A stretch of 64,000 nt of DNA. It comes from CALESS01 sp041741455 (GTDB lineage Bacteria > Chloroflexota > Anaerolineae > Anaerolineales > Anaerolineaceae). The translations under genes were made by a program, and so were the position numbers. The DNA is taken from NCBI GenBank assembly GCA_041741455.1, contig JBGSJZ010000087.1, positions 124,001-188,000 of the forward strand. The letters are read 5' to 3'. This document shows, one piece after another, positions 50,330 to 58,561 of the stretch (positions are counted from its first letter, which is position 1; every line of letters begins with the position of its first letter). A model generated the notes under the pieces. That model was not told the origin of the DNA. It worked only from the letters and a program-made list of their open reading frames with translations, and did not search any database.

Positions 50330-51280
50330 ATGCGTAGTTTTGCAGGTCGTGATATTTTGTCGCTAAAAGACTTTGAGCGACAAGAGTTTTTCCGGGTGTT
50401 CGAGATTGCTGAAATGATGGAACCGATCGCCCGCAATCGCCGCAACAGTAACATGCTGGCGGAAAAGACGATGGTGACAGCCTTCTATCAACCCAGCACC
50501 CGCACCCGCCTGGCGCACGAAGCCGCCATGCACCGCCTCGGTGGGCATGTGACCGGTTTTTCAGACGCCAAGATGACCCGAGCCGGTGATTGGTACCAGG
50601 AATCGATCAAAGATACCGTCAAGATGTTGGAATTCTACGGCGATGTGATCGTGATGCGTCACTTCCAGCAGGGTGCACCGGCAGAGGCAGCCAAATGGGC
50701 CAGTGTACCGATCATCAATGGCGGCGATGGCTGGGGCGAACACCCCACCCAGATCCTGACCGATCTCTACACGGTTTTACGCGAAAAAGGCCGCATCGAC
50801 GGTTTGCGCTGGCTGGCAGTTGGCGATATGCGCATGCGCACCATGCACTCCCTGGCCTATGCCCTGACCCAGTTCGATTGCCCAATCACCTTCGTCGCCC
50901 CTCCGGAAATGTCCCTCAAGCCGGAATTCAAGGAAGAGTTGAAACAGTACTCACTTCGCTTCGAAGAAGCTGAGCATGTGGAACAAGCGATCGCCACCGC
51001 GGATGTCATCCTGGTTGAACCGGTCGTCCAGCCGGATTACACCCAGTCTCGCCAGGAAGCCGGTGAGCATGGTATGACTCCAGATAACTACAAGATCACC
51101 CGCGACCTGCTCTTCAACAAGGGAAAATCGGATGCCATCCTGTTGCATTCCCTGCCCCGTATGGATGAAATTCCACCGGATGTGGATATCACCCACTGGT
51201 CTCGCTACTGGCAGGAAGCCTTTTATGGTGTGGTGATGCGTATGGCACTGCTTGGGCTGGTGCTCGGTGCGGTTGAATAA
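50330..51280 (+). CDS. Aspartate-transcarbamylase-like carbamoyltransferase of unknown acceptor
   Basis: 316 residues. The carbamoyl-phosphate site is intact (Pro-Ser-Thr-Arg-Thr-Arg near 55, His-Pro-Thr-Gln-x-Leu near 134-139, His-Ser-Leu-Pro-Arg-x-Asp-Glu-Ile near 262). Compared with E. coli PyrB, the Ser80/Lys84 loop reads Thr-Arg-Ala-Gly-Asp-Trp-Tyr, with neither residue, and the aspartate-binding Arg-Val-Gln-x-Glu-Arg reads Glu-Pro-Val-Val-Gln-Pro. A biosynthetic aspartate role is therefore doubtful. With carbamate kinase two genes downstream it more likely runs in the catabolic direction, making carbamoyl phosphate from a carbamoylated product. GGAGG precedes the ATG. Confidence 0.85.
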   Translation: MRSFAGRDILSLKDFERQEFFRVFEIAEMMEPIARNRRNSNMLAEKTMVTAFYQPSTRTRLAHEAAMHRLGGHVTGFSDAKMTRAGDWYQESIKDTVKMLEFYGDVIVMRHFQQGAPAEAAKWASVPIINGGDGWGEHPTQILTDLYTVLREKGRIDGLRWLAVGDMRMRTMHSLAYALTQFDCPITFVAPPEMSLKPEFKEELKQYSLRFEEAEHVEQAIATADVILVEPVVQPDYTQSRQEAGEHGMTPDNYKITRDLLFNKGKSDAILLHSLPRMDEIPPDVDITHWSRYWQEAFYGVVMRMALLGLVLGAVE

Positions 51281-51351
51281 CGAATAAACTTAACTGCGGA
51301 GAGCAGATAAGCGTTTTGTAAGTGGAAAAAATACAAAATGGAGGTAAACAA

Positions 51352-52332
51352 ATGCAAACATTTCTTCATGGACGCGACCTGATTGGCGACCTTGATTTTA
51401 GCAAGGAGGAAGTCGAAACTGTTCTGGATGTAGCATTCGATCTGAAGCGGAAACGCGCTTTGAACGAATCGCATGCTTATCTGCGCGACAAAGTGCTGGC
51501 GATGTTGTTCTTCTTCAGCAGCACCCGCACCCGCGGTTCATTTGAAGCAGGAATGGCTCAACTGGGCGGACACGCTGCTTTCATCGAATCCCGCACCACT
51601 CAGATTTCCCATGGTGATACCCCCAAAGAAATCGGCGAGATTTTTGGCCGTTACTTTGATGGCATTGCGATCCGTCATGTGGATTGGGGCAAAGGCAACC
51701 AGTATTTGAATGAAGTTGCCAGAAATTCCCGCGTGCCAGTACTCAACATGCAGTGCGAAATTTACCATCCCTTCCAGATCCTGGCGGACCTGATGACGAT
51801 CATCGAGAAAAAAGGCCGCGATCTGCGCCGCAAGAAAATGGTTGTTTCCTGGGCATACGCTGCTTCTTACCAGAAACCAATGTCTGTTCCCCAATCCCTG
51901 ATTCTGCAGATGCCGCGCTTTGGGATGGATGTAGTGCTGGCCCATCCACCGGAGTTCCGCTTGATGCCGGATATCATGGATCAGGCCCGCGAACAGGCTC
52001 GCAAGTTTGGTGCAGGCTTTGAGGTGGTGGATGACATGGATGAGGCCTTCAAAGATGCGGACATCATCTACGCTAAATCCTGGGGCGCAATGGTTCACAC
52101 AACGGACGAGAAGGCCGGTGCTGAGATCATTCAAAGGTACTCCAGTTGGATCACCGATGAACGCCGGATGGGGTTGGCCAAGGAAGATGCCATTTACATG
52201 CATCCATTGCCGGCCGATCGCAACATTGAGGTAACTGACAATGTCATCGACAGTGCTCAGTCTGTAGTTTATGATGAGGCAGAAAATCGTTTGCATGCGC
52301 AAAAGGCCGTGATGGCCCTGACCATGAGCTAA
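51352..52332 (+). CDS. ygeW: YgeW-type (knotted) catabolic transcarbamylase
   Basis: 326 residues from the ATG at 51352 with GGAGG upstream. The carbamoyl-phosphate motif Ser-Thr-Arg-Thr-Arg is near 58. The middle matches my recollection of E. coli YgeW closely: Trp-Ala-Tyr-x2-Ser-Tyr-x-Lys-Pro-x-Ser-Val-Pro-Gln near 168, Arg-Phe-Gly-Met-Asp-Val near 189, Glu-Ala-Phe-Lys-Asp-Ala-Asp-Ile near 234, and Met-His-x-Leu-Pro-Ala-Asp near 285. It differs in having His-Pro-Phe-Gln for His-Pro-Thr-Gln, Pro for Cys in Met-His-Cys-Leu-Pro, and a shorter C-terminus ending like acetylornithine carbamoyltransferases (Ala-Glu-Asn-Arg-Leu-His-Ala-Gln-Lys-Ala). Confidence 0.85.
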   Translation: MQTFLHGRDLIGDLDFSKEEVETVLDVAFDLKRKRALNESHAYLRDKVLAMLFFFSSTRTRGSFEAGMAQLGGHAAFIESRTTQISHGDTPKEIGEIFGRYFDGIAIRHVDWGKGNQYLNEVARNSRVPVLNMQCEIYHPFQILADLMTIIEKKGRDLRRKKMVVSWAYAASYQKPMSVPQSLILQMPRFGMDVVLAHPPEFRLMPDIMDQAREQARKFGAGFEVVDDMDEAFKDADIIYAKSWGAMVHTTDEKAGAEIIQRYSSWITDERRMGLAKEDAIYMHPLPADRNIEVTDNVIDSAQSVVYDEAENRLHAQKAVMALTMS

Positions 52333-52359
52333 AAGAAAAAATCTAGGAGAATTTTGTAT

Positions 52360-53307
52360 ATGAGTAAAAAAGGTGTAGCAGTAGTAGCAGTAGGCGGTAA
52401 TTCTTTGATCAAGGACGCGACCCACAAGACAATTCCAGATCAGTTCGATGCCGCCAAAGAATCCATGTACCACATTGTGGACATGATTCAAGATGGTTGG
52501 GAAGTGGTTGTGACACACGGCAATGGCCCACAGGTAGGTTTCATCCTGCGCCGCTCAGAATTGTCGATCCATGAGCTCCACCCAGTACCGTTGGATTACT
52601 GTGGCGCTGACACCCAGGGCGCTATCGGTTACATGTTTGTTCAGGCCTTGCATAATGAATTCCTGGCGCGCGGCATAAACAAACCAGCCGCGGCTGTGGT
52701 TACTCAGACCATTGTGGATCGCAACGATAAGGCTTTCCAAAATCCGACCAAACCGATTGGCTCTTTCATGAATGAAGAAACTGCCAAGGAACACGCTGAG
52801 AAGGATAAATGGACAGTGGTGGAAGATGCTGGCCGTGGTTGGCGGCGGGTCGTGGCCTCTCCTATTCCTCAGCGGATCGTGGAAGCAGACGCCATCCACA
52901 AGTTGATTGAGGCTGGCTTTGTGGTAGTGGGTGTTGGCGGCGGCGGTATCCCGGTCATCGAAGATGAAAAGGGCAATTTGATCGGTGTCGAAGCCGTAAT
53001 CGATAAAGACTTTGGCTCTTCCGTGTTGGCGACTCTCATCAATGCCGATCTGTTCATTATTTCGACTGCGGTTGAGAAAGTGGCCATCAACTTCAACAAA
53101 CCCGACCAAAAGTGGCTGGACAAAATCACCGTGGCGGAAGCTGAGGCTTTCATGGCCGAAGGTCATTTTGCCAAGGGGTCTATGCTTCCCAAGATTCAAG
53201 CGATCTTACGCTTCCTGAAGGCTGGTGGTAAGGCGGCGATCATCACCAACCCAGAGAATATCGGCCGTGCTCTGCGTGGCGAGACCGGTACCTGGATCGT
53301 TCCTTAG
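52360..53307 (+). CDS. arcC: Carbamate kinase
   Basis: Makes ATP from carbamoyl phosphate and ADP in the catabolic direction. 315 residues. Amino-acid kinase fold with Ala-Val-Gly-Gly-Asn-Ser-Leu at 9-15, His-Gly-Asn-Gly-Pro-Gln-Val near 52-58, Gly-Val-Gly-Gly-Gly-Gly-Ile-Pro-Val near 190, Val-Ile-Asp-Lys-Asp near 212, and Gly-Ser-Met-Leu-Pro-Lys near 270. The ATG at 52360 with TAGGAGA is preferred to the TTG at 52354. It follows the two transcarbamylases within 27 bp and ends at a strong terminator, making an energy-yielding module. Confidence 0.96.
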   Translation: MSKKGVAVVAVGGNSLIKDATHKTIPDQFDAAKESMYHIVDMIQDGWEVVVTHGNGPQVGFILRRSELSIHELHPVPLDYCGADTQGAIGYMFVQALHNEFLARGINKPAAAVVTQTIVDRNDKAFQNPTKPIGSFMNEETAKEHAEKDKWTVVEDAGRGWRRVVASPIPQRIVEADAIHKLIEAGFVVVGVGGGGIPVIEDEKGNLIGVEAVIDKDFGSSVLATLINADLFIISTAVEKVAINFNKPDQKWLDKITVAEAEAFMAEGHFAKGSMLPKIQAILRFLKAGGKAAIITNPENIGRALRGETGTWIVP

Positions 53308-53317
53308 GTTCCAAGCT

Positions 53318-53355
53318 AATCAGGTCAGGCAATGTTTGCCTGACCTGATTTATTC
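53318..53355 (+). terminator. Terminator of the transcarbamylase/carbamate kinase operon
   Basis: A perfect 15-bp stem, AATCAGGTCAGGCAA with TTGCCTGACCTGATT, has a 3-nt loop and is followed by TATTC. It separates this operon from the transporter operon; the rest of the 212-bp gap has only a TACAAT -10-like box at 53435-53440. Confidence 0.85.
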
Positions 53356-53519
53356 ATAAAGCTGATTTTTGGCAGGGCTTAAATTGTGAAGATTCTATTA
53401 CACATAGAAATGAAATCTGAGTTAAGAAATCGTGTACAATTATTTTACCGATGGGTGCGCTCGGTAAAACTGCCACCTCGGTAGAATTCCAACCCTTTTT
53501 TATCCTTGAGGAGGATCAG

Positions 53520-54779
53520 ATGTTCGCTAAACGTGCGTGGCTGTTAATCAGCTTATTGCTTCTTGTTTCATTGGTTGTCACCTCATGTGCGACACCCACT
53601 GCAACCGTTGCCCCCACAGTAGAAGTCAAGCCAACGGAAGTTGTTGTTGCCCCGACTGAAGCAACTGGGGAATCCCAATTCCAGATCCCTGATGTTCAAG
53701 AAGGAAAATTCAATGTTGCCATGGTTTTGATCGGCCCACATGATGATGGTGGTTGGTCCCAGGCTCACTATGAAGGTCTGGAATATATTAAAACGAATGT
53801 GGCGAATGTTCACACTGCCTACATCGAGAATGTTCCAGAAGGCGCCGATTCGGAACAGGTTTTCCGCAGCCTTTCCCGCAAGGGTTTCGATTTGGTCTTT
53901 GGAACCTCCTTTGGCTTTGGGGATGCAATGGAAGTCGTTGCTGGCGAATTCCCGGATACGATGTATATTCACTTGACGGGTATCAAATCAAACATGACCA
54001 ACTTTGGCAACCTGATGGGCGCCATGGAAAACATGAAATTCCTGGCTGGCATGCTGGCCGGGGCGCGCGCCAAGCAGGATGGCAATCCGAAATTAGGATA
54101 TATGGCCACTTTCCCAATTCCGGAAGAGTTGCGCCTTGGCAACGCCATTGCCCTGGGTATGAAGAAGACCTGCCCGGAATGCACGATGGATGTGCGCTGG
54201 ATCAACACCTGGCACGACCCGATCATTGAAAAGGAAGCTGCTGCTTCTTTGTTTGATGCTGGAGCGCAGGTAGTCTTCACCGGTGCAGATACCCCGGCTG
54301 TGGCGGATGTCGCCCAGGAAAAAGGTAAGTGGGGCGTGACCTATGACTGGTATGGCTCCTGCAAGGTTGAGCGCTGCCTTACTGCCCCTTACTGGGTTTG
54401 GGGTCCCATCTATGCTGGTATCGCTGAGAAGGTGATCGCTGGCACTTATGTGCCCGGTTGGGATTACTTTGATGCCGAAACCGGCGCTCTGGGCTTGTTT
54501 GGCTTTATGGAAGGTCAGGAATTGACCACGGGTGTTGCTGACCTTGATCCGGCAGTTGTTGCTGAAGTCAAAGACATCCTTGCCAAGATGCTGGCAGGTG
54601 AGTTCACCCGGTTTGACGTTTTTTCAGGACCGATCAATGACAACAAAGGCAATGTGATTGTTCCTGCTGGTGAAAAATTGGAGCAGGTTGACCTCGATGC
54701 GTTCCCGGAATATGGCCTGGGATGCAAATACTGCATGAAGTGGTGGGCTGAAGGTATCACGGCTGAACTTCCGCAGTAA
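53520..54779 (+). CDS. BMP-family lipoprotein, purine/nucleoside ABC transporter binding protein
   Basis: 419 residues from the ATG at 53520, with a GGAGG site; the frame upstream to 53451 is not used. The signal peptide ends in a lipobox Val-Thr-Ser-Cys near 23. A Thr/Pro/Val-rich spacer leads to the binding domain with Gly-Trp-Ser-Gln-Ala-His-Tyr-Glu-Gly near 80 and Thr-Ser-Phe-Gly-Phe-Gly near 128, typical of the BMP/PnrA family (nucleosides, purines or related ligands). The C-terminal part contains Cys pairs (Cys-Pro-Glu-Cys and Cys-Lys-Tyr-Cys). The transporter genes follow in order. Confidence 0.93.
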   Translation: MFAKRAWLLISLLLLVSLVVTSCATPTATVAPTVEVKPTEVVVAPTEATGESQFQIPDVQEGKFNVAMVLIGPHDDGGWSQAHYEGLEYIKTNVANVHTAYIENVPEGADSEQVFRSLSRKGFDLVFGTSFGFGDAMEVVAGEFPDTMYIHLTGIKSNMTNFGNLMGAMENMKFLAGMLAGARAKQDGNPKLGYMATFPIPEELRLGNAIALGMKKTCPECTMDVRWINTWHDPIIEKEAAASLFDAGAQVVFTGADTPAVADVAQEKGKWGVTYDWYGSCKVERCLTAPYWVWGPIYAGIAEKVIAGTYVPGWDYFDAETGALGLFGFMEGQELTTGVADLDPAVVAEVKDILAKMLAGEFTRFDVFSGPINDNKGNVIVPAGEKLEQVDLDAFPEYGLGCKYCMKWWAEGITAELPQ

Positions 54780-54794
54780 ATTTGATAACAACAG

Positions 54795-54829
54795 GGGCCA
54801 GGTCATGCCCATGACCTGGCCCTATTTTT
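54795..54829 (+). terminator. Hairpin after the binding-protein gene
   Basis: GGGCCAGGTCAT and ATGACCTGGCCC form a perfect 12-bp stem with a GCCC loop, followed by TATTTTTG. It lies between the binding-protein and ATPase genes of one transporter, where partial termination commonly gives more binding protein than ATPase. Confidence 0.8.
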
Positions 54830-54850
54830 GAAACAGGCGGTGGAAAATTG

Positions 54851-56416
54851 ATGGATCAAGGATCGGATACCCTTAAAAAAGTGCCTGTTGTTCAAATGCG
54901 GGGGATTATTAAGAGGTTTCCAGGCGTTCTGGCGAACGACCATGTGGATTTTGATCTGGAACAGGGTGAAATCCATGCGCTGCTGGGAGAAAATGGGGCA
55001 GGTAAAAGCACTCTAATGAATATCCTGTGTGGTTTATATCGCCAGGATTCAGGAACGATATTGGTGGAAGGCAAATCTGCGGAGTTCTTCTCTCCACGGG
55101 ATGCAATAAAATTTGGAATTGGTATGGTGCATCAACATTTTATGCTGGTGCCCTCACAAACGGTCACGGAAAATATCCTGCTGGGGTTGGATGAACCACG
55201 CTTTCGTCTAAATTTACGGCAGTATGATCTAAAAATCCGCGAATTTAGCGAGCGATTCGGTCTCAAAGTCGATCCGTCTGCCAAGGTCTGGCAGCTTTCG
55301 GTTGGCGAGCAACAGCGGGTTGAAATTTTAAAGGTGCTCTATCGTGGTGCGCGGGTTCTGATCATGGATGAACCTACGGCTGTTTTGGCGCCGACAGAGA
55401 TTGAGGAATTACTGGTAACGATGCGGACCATGGTTGCAGAAGGCCGGTCAATCATTTTCATCAGCCATAAACTGCAGGAAGTGATGGATATATCCGATCG
55501 GGTGACAGTATTGCAGCGCGGCAAGGTCACGGCGGCCGGGTTGCCGGTGGCTGGCACCACCCGCAAAGAACTGGCGCGCTTGATGGTGGGACGGGAAGTG
55601 ATCTTTCACATCGAAAAGGCCGCAGTTCAACCGGGTGAAGTAGTGCTGGAAGTACAAGATATTTGGGCAGAGAACGATAAAGGCTTGAAGGCCTTGTGCG
55701 GGGTGAACCTGAATATCCGGGAAGGTGAAATCGTTGGGTTGGCAGGGGTTGCTGGCAATGGGCAGAGTGAATTGGCTGAGGTAATCACCGGACTGCGAAA
55801 ATCAATCAAGGGCAAGGTCATTCTTCATGGACATGACATCACCAATCAGCCTGTGTCCGCAGGTATTCGGGAAGGTGTGGCTCATATCCCTGAGGACCGA
55901 ACTCATGTGGGTACTGCACCCAATTTGAGTATTACTGATAATGTGATTATGAAATCCTACAATCGGGCGCCGTTGAGCCACGGTTGGGTGCTGAACATGT
56001 TTGCAGCAGACCGCTATGCCAAGGATCTTAAGGATCAATTTGAAATTGTTGTACCAAACATCTCCACGCCAGTGCGCTTACTCTCGGGTGGCAACCTGCA
56101 ACGAGTGATTCTGGCGCGTGAAATCTCCAGCCAACCCGCCATTATGATTGCGGTCCAACCCACTCGCGGATTGGACGTGGGGGCGATTGAAGGTGTACAA
56201 AAATTGTTATTGGCACAGCGCGAATCCGGGGCAGCCATCCTGTTGATTTCGGAAGAATTGGAAGAACTGCTTGCCCTTAGCGATCGAATTTATGTGATTT
56301 ATGGCGGTGAAATCATGGGGGAAACTGCCGACCAAAACATTGATCGGATTGGAATGATGATGACTGGAACCAGAATGGTGGATTTTGCTGATAAGGTGGA
56401 GGAAATGAATGCCTGA
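54851..56416 (+). CDS. Sugar/nucleoside-type ABC transporter ATPase (two cassettes)
   Basis: 521 residues with two ATP-binding cassettes, as in NupO/YufO and RbsA. The first has Walker A Gly-Glu-Asn-Gly-Ala-Gly-Lys-Ser-Thr near 43, signature Leu-Ser-Val-Gly-Glu-Gln-Gln near 150 and Walker B Ile-Met-Asp-Glu-Pro-Thr-Ala near 172. The second has a degenerate P-loop (Val-Ala-Gly-Asn-Gly-Gln-Ser) near 300, signature Leu-Ser-Gly-Gly-Asn-Leu-Gln near 415 and Gln-Pro-Thr-Arg-Gly-Leu-Asp near 438. It energises uptake with the two permeases downstream. The ATG at 54851 is used; its end overlaps permease 1 by 8 bp. Confidence 0.95.
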   Translation: MDQGSDTLKKVPVVQMRGIIKRFPGVLANDHVDFDLEQGEIHALLGENGAGKSTLMNILCGLYRQDSGTILVEGKSAEFFSPRDAIKFGIGMVHQHFMLVPSQTVTENILLGLDEPRFRLNLRQYDLKIREFSERFGLKVDPSAKVWQLSVGEQQRVEILKVLYRGARVLIMDEPTAVLAPTEIEELLVTMRTMVAEGRSIIFISHKLQEVMDISDRVTVLQRGKVTAAGLPVAGTTRKELARLMVGREVIFHIEKAAVQPGEVVLEVQDIWAENDKGLKALCGVNLNIREGEIVGLAGVAGNGQSELAEVITGLRKSIKGKVILHGHDITNQPVSAGIREGVAHIPEDRTHVGTAPNLSITDNVIMKSYNRAPLSHGWVLNMFAADRYAKDLKDQFEIVVPNISTPVRLLSGGNLQRVILAREISSQPAIMIAVQPTRGLDVGAIEGVQKLLLAQRESGAAILLISEELEELLALSDRIYVIYGGEIMGETADQNIDRIGMMMTGTRMVDFADKVEEMNA

Positions 56417-57542
56417 TTCAAACAGTAATTCCCCTGCCCGAAAATTTGGTTTTCCTTACGCAATCCGGTTTGAATTGCGCTCAACCGAGGCTCCAAAATG
56501 GCTCTCACCGGTCCTTTCCCTTTCAGCCGTCATCGTGGCTTTATTGCTGGGTGCGATTGTGATCGCTCTGGTTGGAGGCGACCCGTGGAGATCTTACGCT
56601 CACATTGCAAATGCTTCCTTCGGCTCGTGGGGTGTGTTCTCTGATACGATGGTTAAAGCCACTCCTTTAATTCTGGTTGGTCTGGCCTGTTCGCTGGCTT
56701 TCCGAATGAAGCTGTGGAATATTGGCGCTGAAGGCCAGTTTTTCCTGGGGGCTTGGGGGGCTTCGGCGGTGGTCTTGATCCCCCTGATCACTGACCAGAC
56801 ACCCCGTTATATCACCATTCCGATGATGATTATTGCGGGTATGGCCTGCGGGGCTTTGTGGGGTTTCATACCGGGTTTGCTGAAGGCCAAGTTCAAGGTC
56901 AACGAAATTATCTCCACCCTGATGTTGAACTATATCGCTGTGGCCTGGAATAATTTTTTTATCTTTGCCATCTGGACCGAAGGTGGTTTTCAGATGTCAA
57001 AAATGTTTTCAAAAAATGCCTGGCTGCCACGGCTGACTGATTATGCTCAAGAGTTCCCAGCATTTCGCGGGCTGACAACTCACTTAGGACTAATTTTCGC
57101 CATTGTAGCGGCCTTCATTGTCTGGTTCATTCTATATCGCTCTCGCTGGGGCTACGAGATTCGGTTGATTGGTGACAATCCCAAGGCGGCTAATTATGCC
57201 GGTATTTCAATCACTCGTAACACAGTGTTGGTGATGATGCTTTCCGGTGCTCTTGCCGGGTTGGCTGGCATGAGTGAAATTACCGGTGTTGTGCATCGGT
57301 TGCAGGGTGCCATCTCACCTGGTTATGGCTTCACAGGAATTATCGTGGCCTGGCTGGCAAAACTTAATCCGTTCGTTGTGTTAATCGTATCCATTTTATT
57401 TGGAGCGCTCATCTTGGCAGGACGTGAGATCCAACCTTCCGGGATACCGAAGATGATTCAAGGAATTATCCTGGTTTGTCTGATAGCCACGGATTTCTTC
57501 TTGCGTTACCAGGTGCGTATCGTCCGAACGGTGGAGGAGTAA
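56409..57542 (+). CDS. ABC transporter permease, BMP/nucleoside type (subunit 1)
   Basis: 377 residues with eight to nine membrane helices. Conserved family segments are Ala-Phe-Arg-Met-Lys-Leu-Trp-Asn-Ile-Gly-Ala-Glu-Gly-Gln-Phe near 98-112, Asn-Glu-Ile-Ile-Ser-Thr-Leu-Met-Leu-Asn near 165, and Gly-x-Asn-Pro-Lys-Ala-Ala-x-Tyr-Ala-Gly near 255-266. This matches the YufP/NupP-type BPD_transp_2 permeases. It overlaps the ATPase gene by 8 bp and is followed by its partner after 1 bp. Confidence 0.93.
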   Translation: MPDSNSNSPARKFGFPYAIRFELRSTEAPKWLSPVLSLSAVIVALLLGAIVIALVGGDPWRSYAHIANASFGSWGVFSDTMVKATPLILVGLACSLAFRMKLWNIGAEGQFFLGAWGASAVVLIPLITDQTPRYITIPMMIIAGMACGALWGFIPGLLKAKFKVNEIISTLMLNYIAVAWNNFFIFAIWTEGGFQMSKMFSKNAWLPRLTDYAQEFPAFRGLTTHLGLIFAIVAAFIVWFILYRSRWGYEIRLIGDNPKAANYAGISITRNTVLVMMLSGALAGLAGMSEITGVVHRLQGAISPGYGFTGIIVAWLAKLNPFVVLIVSILFGALILAGREIQPSGIPKMIQGIILVCLIATDFFLRYQVRIVRTVEE

Positions 57543-57543
57543 C

Positions 57544-58512
57544 ATGGACTGGATTATCATTCTACAGGCAGGAGTTGCATCTGGAACGGTGTTGTTGTTT
57601 GCCACGCTGGGCGAAATCTTCGCTGAACGATCAGGCGTCATGAACTTGGGTGTGGAAGGTATGATGTTGATTGGTGCGATGAGTGCGTACTCCATAGCCG
57701 TCAAGACGGGCAGCCCATGGCTGGGTTTGCTGGTTGGGATGTTGGCAGCCGGGCTCATCAGCCAAATCCATGCTTTTATTGTCATCCACCTTCAGGCAGA
57801 TCAGGTGGTGAGCGGTCTATCATTAACATTTCTCGCAACTGGAATCAGCCTGGTTCTGGGAGAGGGATTGAGCAAGGCGGGTACCATTTCTCTCCTACCG
57901 TTCTTCTCCATACCTGGGTTGGAACGTATTCCCTTCATTGGACAGATCTTTTTCAAAAGTCAAAATATTCTGGTTTACCTGGGCTATTTGATCTTCCCAT
58001 TATGCTGGTATTTCATCAATCACACCCGACCGGGTATGCATTTACGCGCGGTTGGAGAATATCCGGCTGCTGCAGATGCACTTGGAATCAATGTTTATCG
58101 CACAAGGTATATTTATGTGTTTGTTGGTGGATTACTGGCCGGATTGGGTGGCGCTACGATTAGCCTGGCCATTTCACCGGGTTGGTTTAGTGAGCTTACG
58201 ACAGCTGGTCAGGGCTGGATTGCAGTTGGCCTGGTAATTTTTGCGCAATGGAACCCCTTACGAGCGGCTTTTGGAGCGTATGCTTTTGGGGCTTTGCGCC
58301 GCTTGATCCTGGACATCCAGGGCCCTATGTTGTTATTTGGGTTACAAAATCCTTTTTATTACAACCCATATTTCGGCTTTTTCCTGCAGATGCTGCCTTA
58401 TGCCTTCACGATCATCGTACTGATCCTTGGCTCGCGTGAAGCCATGCGCAAGCGGATGGGAGCGCCGGCTGCCCTGGGTGTTCCTTACATCCGTGGGCAA
58501 CGTGGAGTGTAA
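57544..58512 (+). CDS. ABC transporter permease, BMP/nucleoside type (subunit 2)
   Basis: 322 residues with eight to nine membrane helices. Family motifs are Gly-Glu-Ile-Phe-Ala-Glu-Arg-Ser-Gly-Val-Met-Asn-Leu-Gly-Val-Glu-Gly-Met-Met near 22-40, Gln-Val-Val-Ser-Gly-Leu near 87, and Gly-Glu-Tyr-Pro-Ala-Ala-Ala-Asp-Ala-Leu-Gly near 171. It is the YufQ/NupQ-like half of the heterodimeric channel. The whole set (binding protein, ATPase, two permeases) is complete. A short gap and GTG start follow for the PLP enzyme. Confidence 0.93.
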   Translation: MDWIIILQAGVASGTVLLFATLGEIFAERSGVMNLGVEGMMLIGAMSAYSIAVKTGSPWLGLLVGMLAAGLISQIHAFIVIHLQADQVVSGLSLTFLATGISLVLGEGLSKAGTISLLPFFSIPGLERIPFIGQIFFKSQNILVYLGYLIFPLCWYFINHTRPGMHLRAVGEYPAAADALGINVYRTRYIYVFVGGLLAGLGGATISLAISPGWFSELTTAGQGWIAVGLVIFAQWNPLRAAFGAYAFGALRRLILDIQGPMLLFGLQNPFYYNPYFGFFLQMLPYAFTIIVLILGSREAMRKRMGAPAALGVPYIRGQRGV

Positions 58513-58561
58513 TTTGTTCTGGCGATAAATTGATAGATCATCTTAACATTGGGATAGAACT

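Noticed and set aside
50330..51280. Straight annotation as PyrB, aspartate carbamoyltransferase of pyrimidine synthesis
   Set aside because: The Ser80/Lys84 loop and aspartate-binding residues are not conserved and the operon context is catabolic, so only the fold was called.
51538..52518. 326-codon reverse-strand frame opposite the YgeW-type gene
   Set aside because: Antisense to a gene with strong motifs and a ribosome site; no family features.
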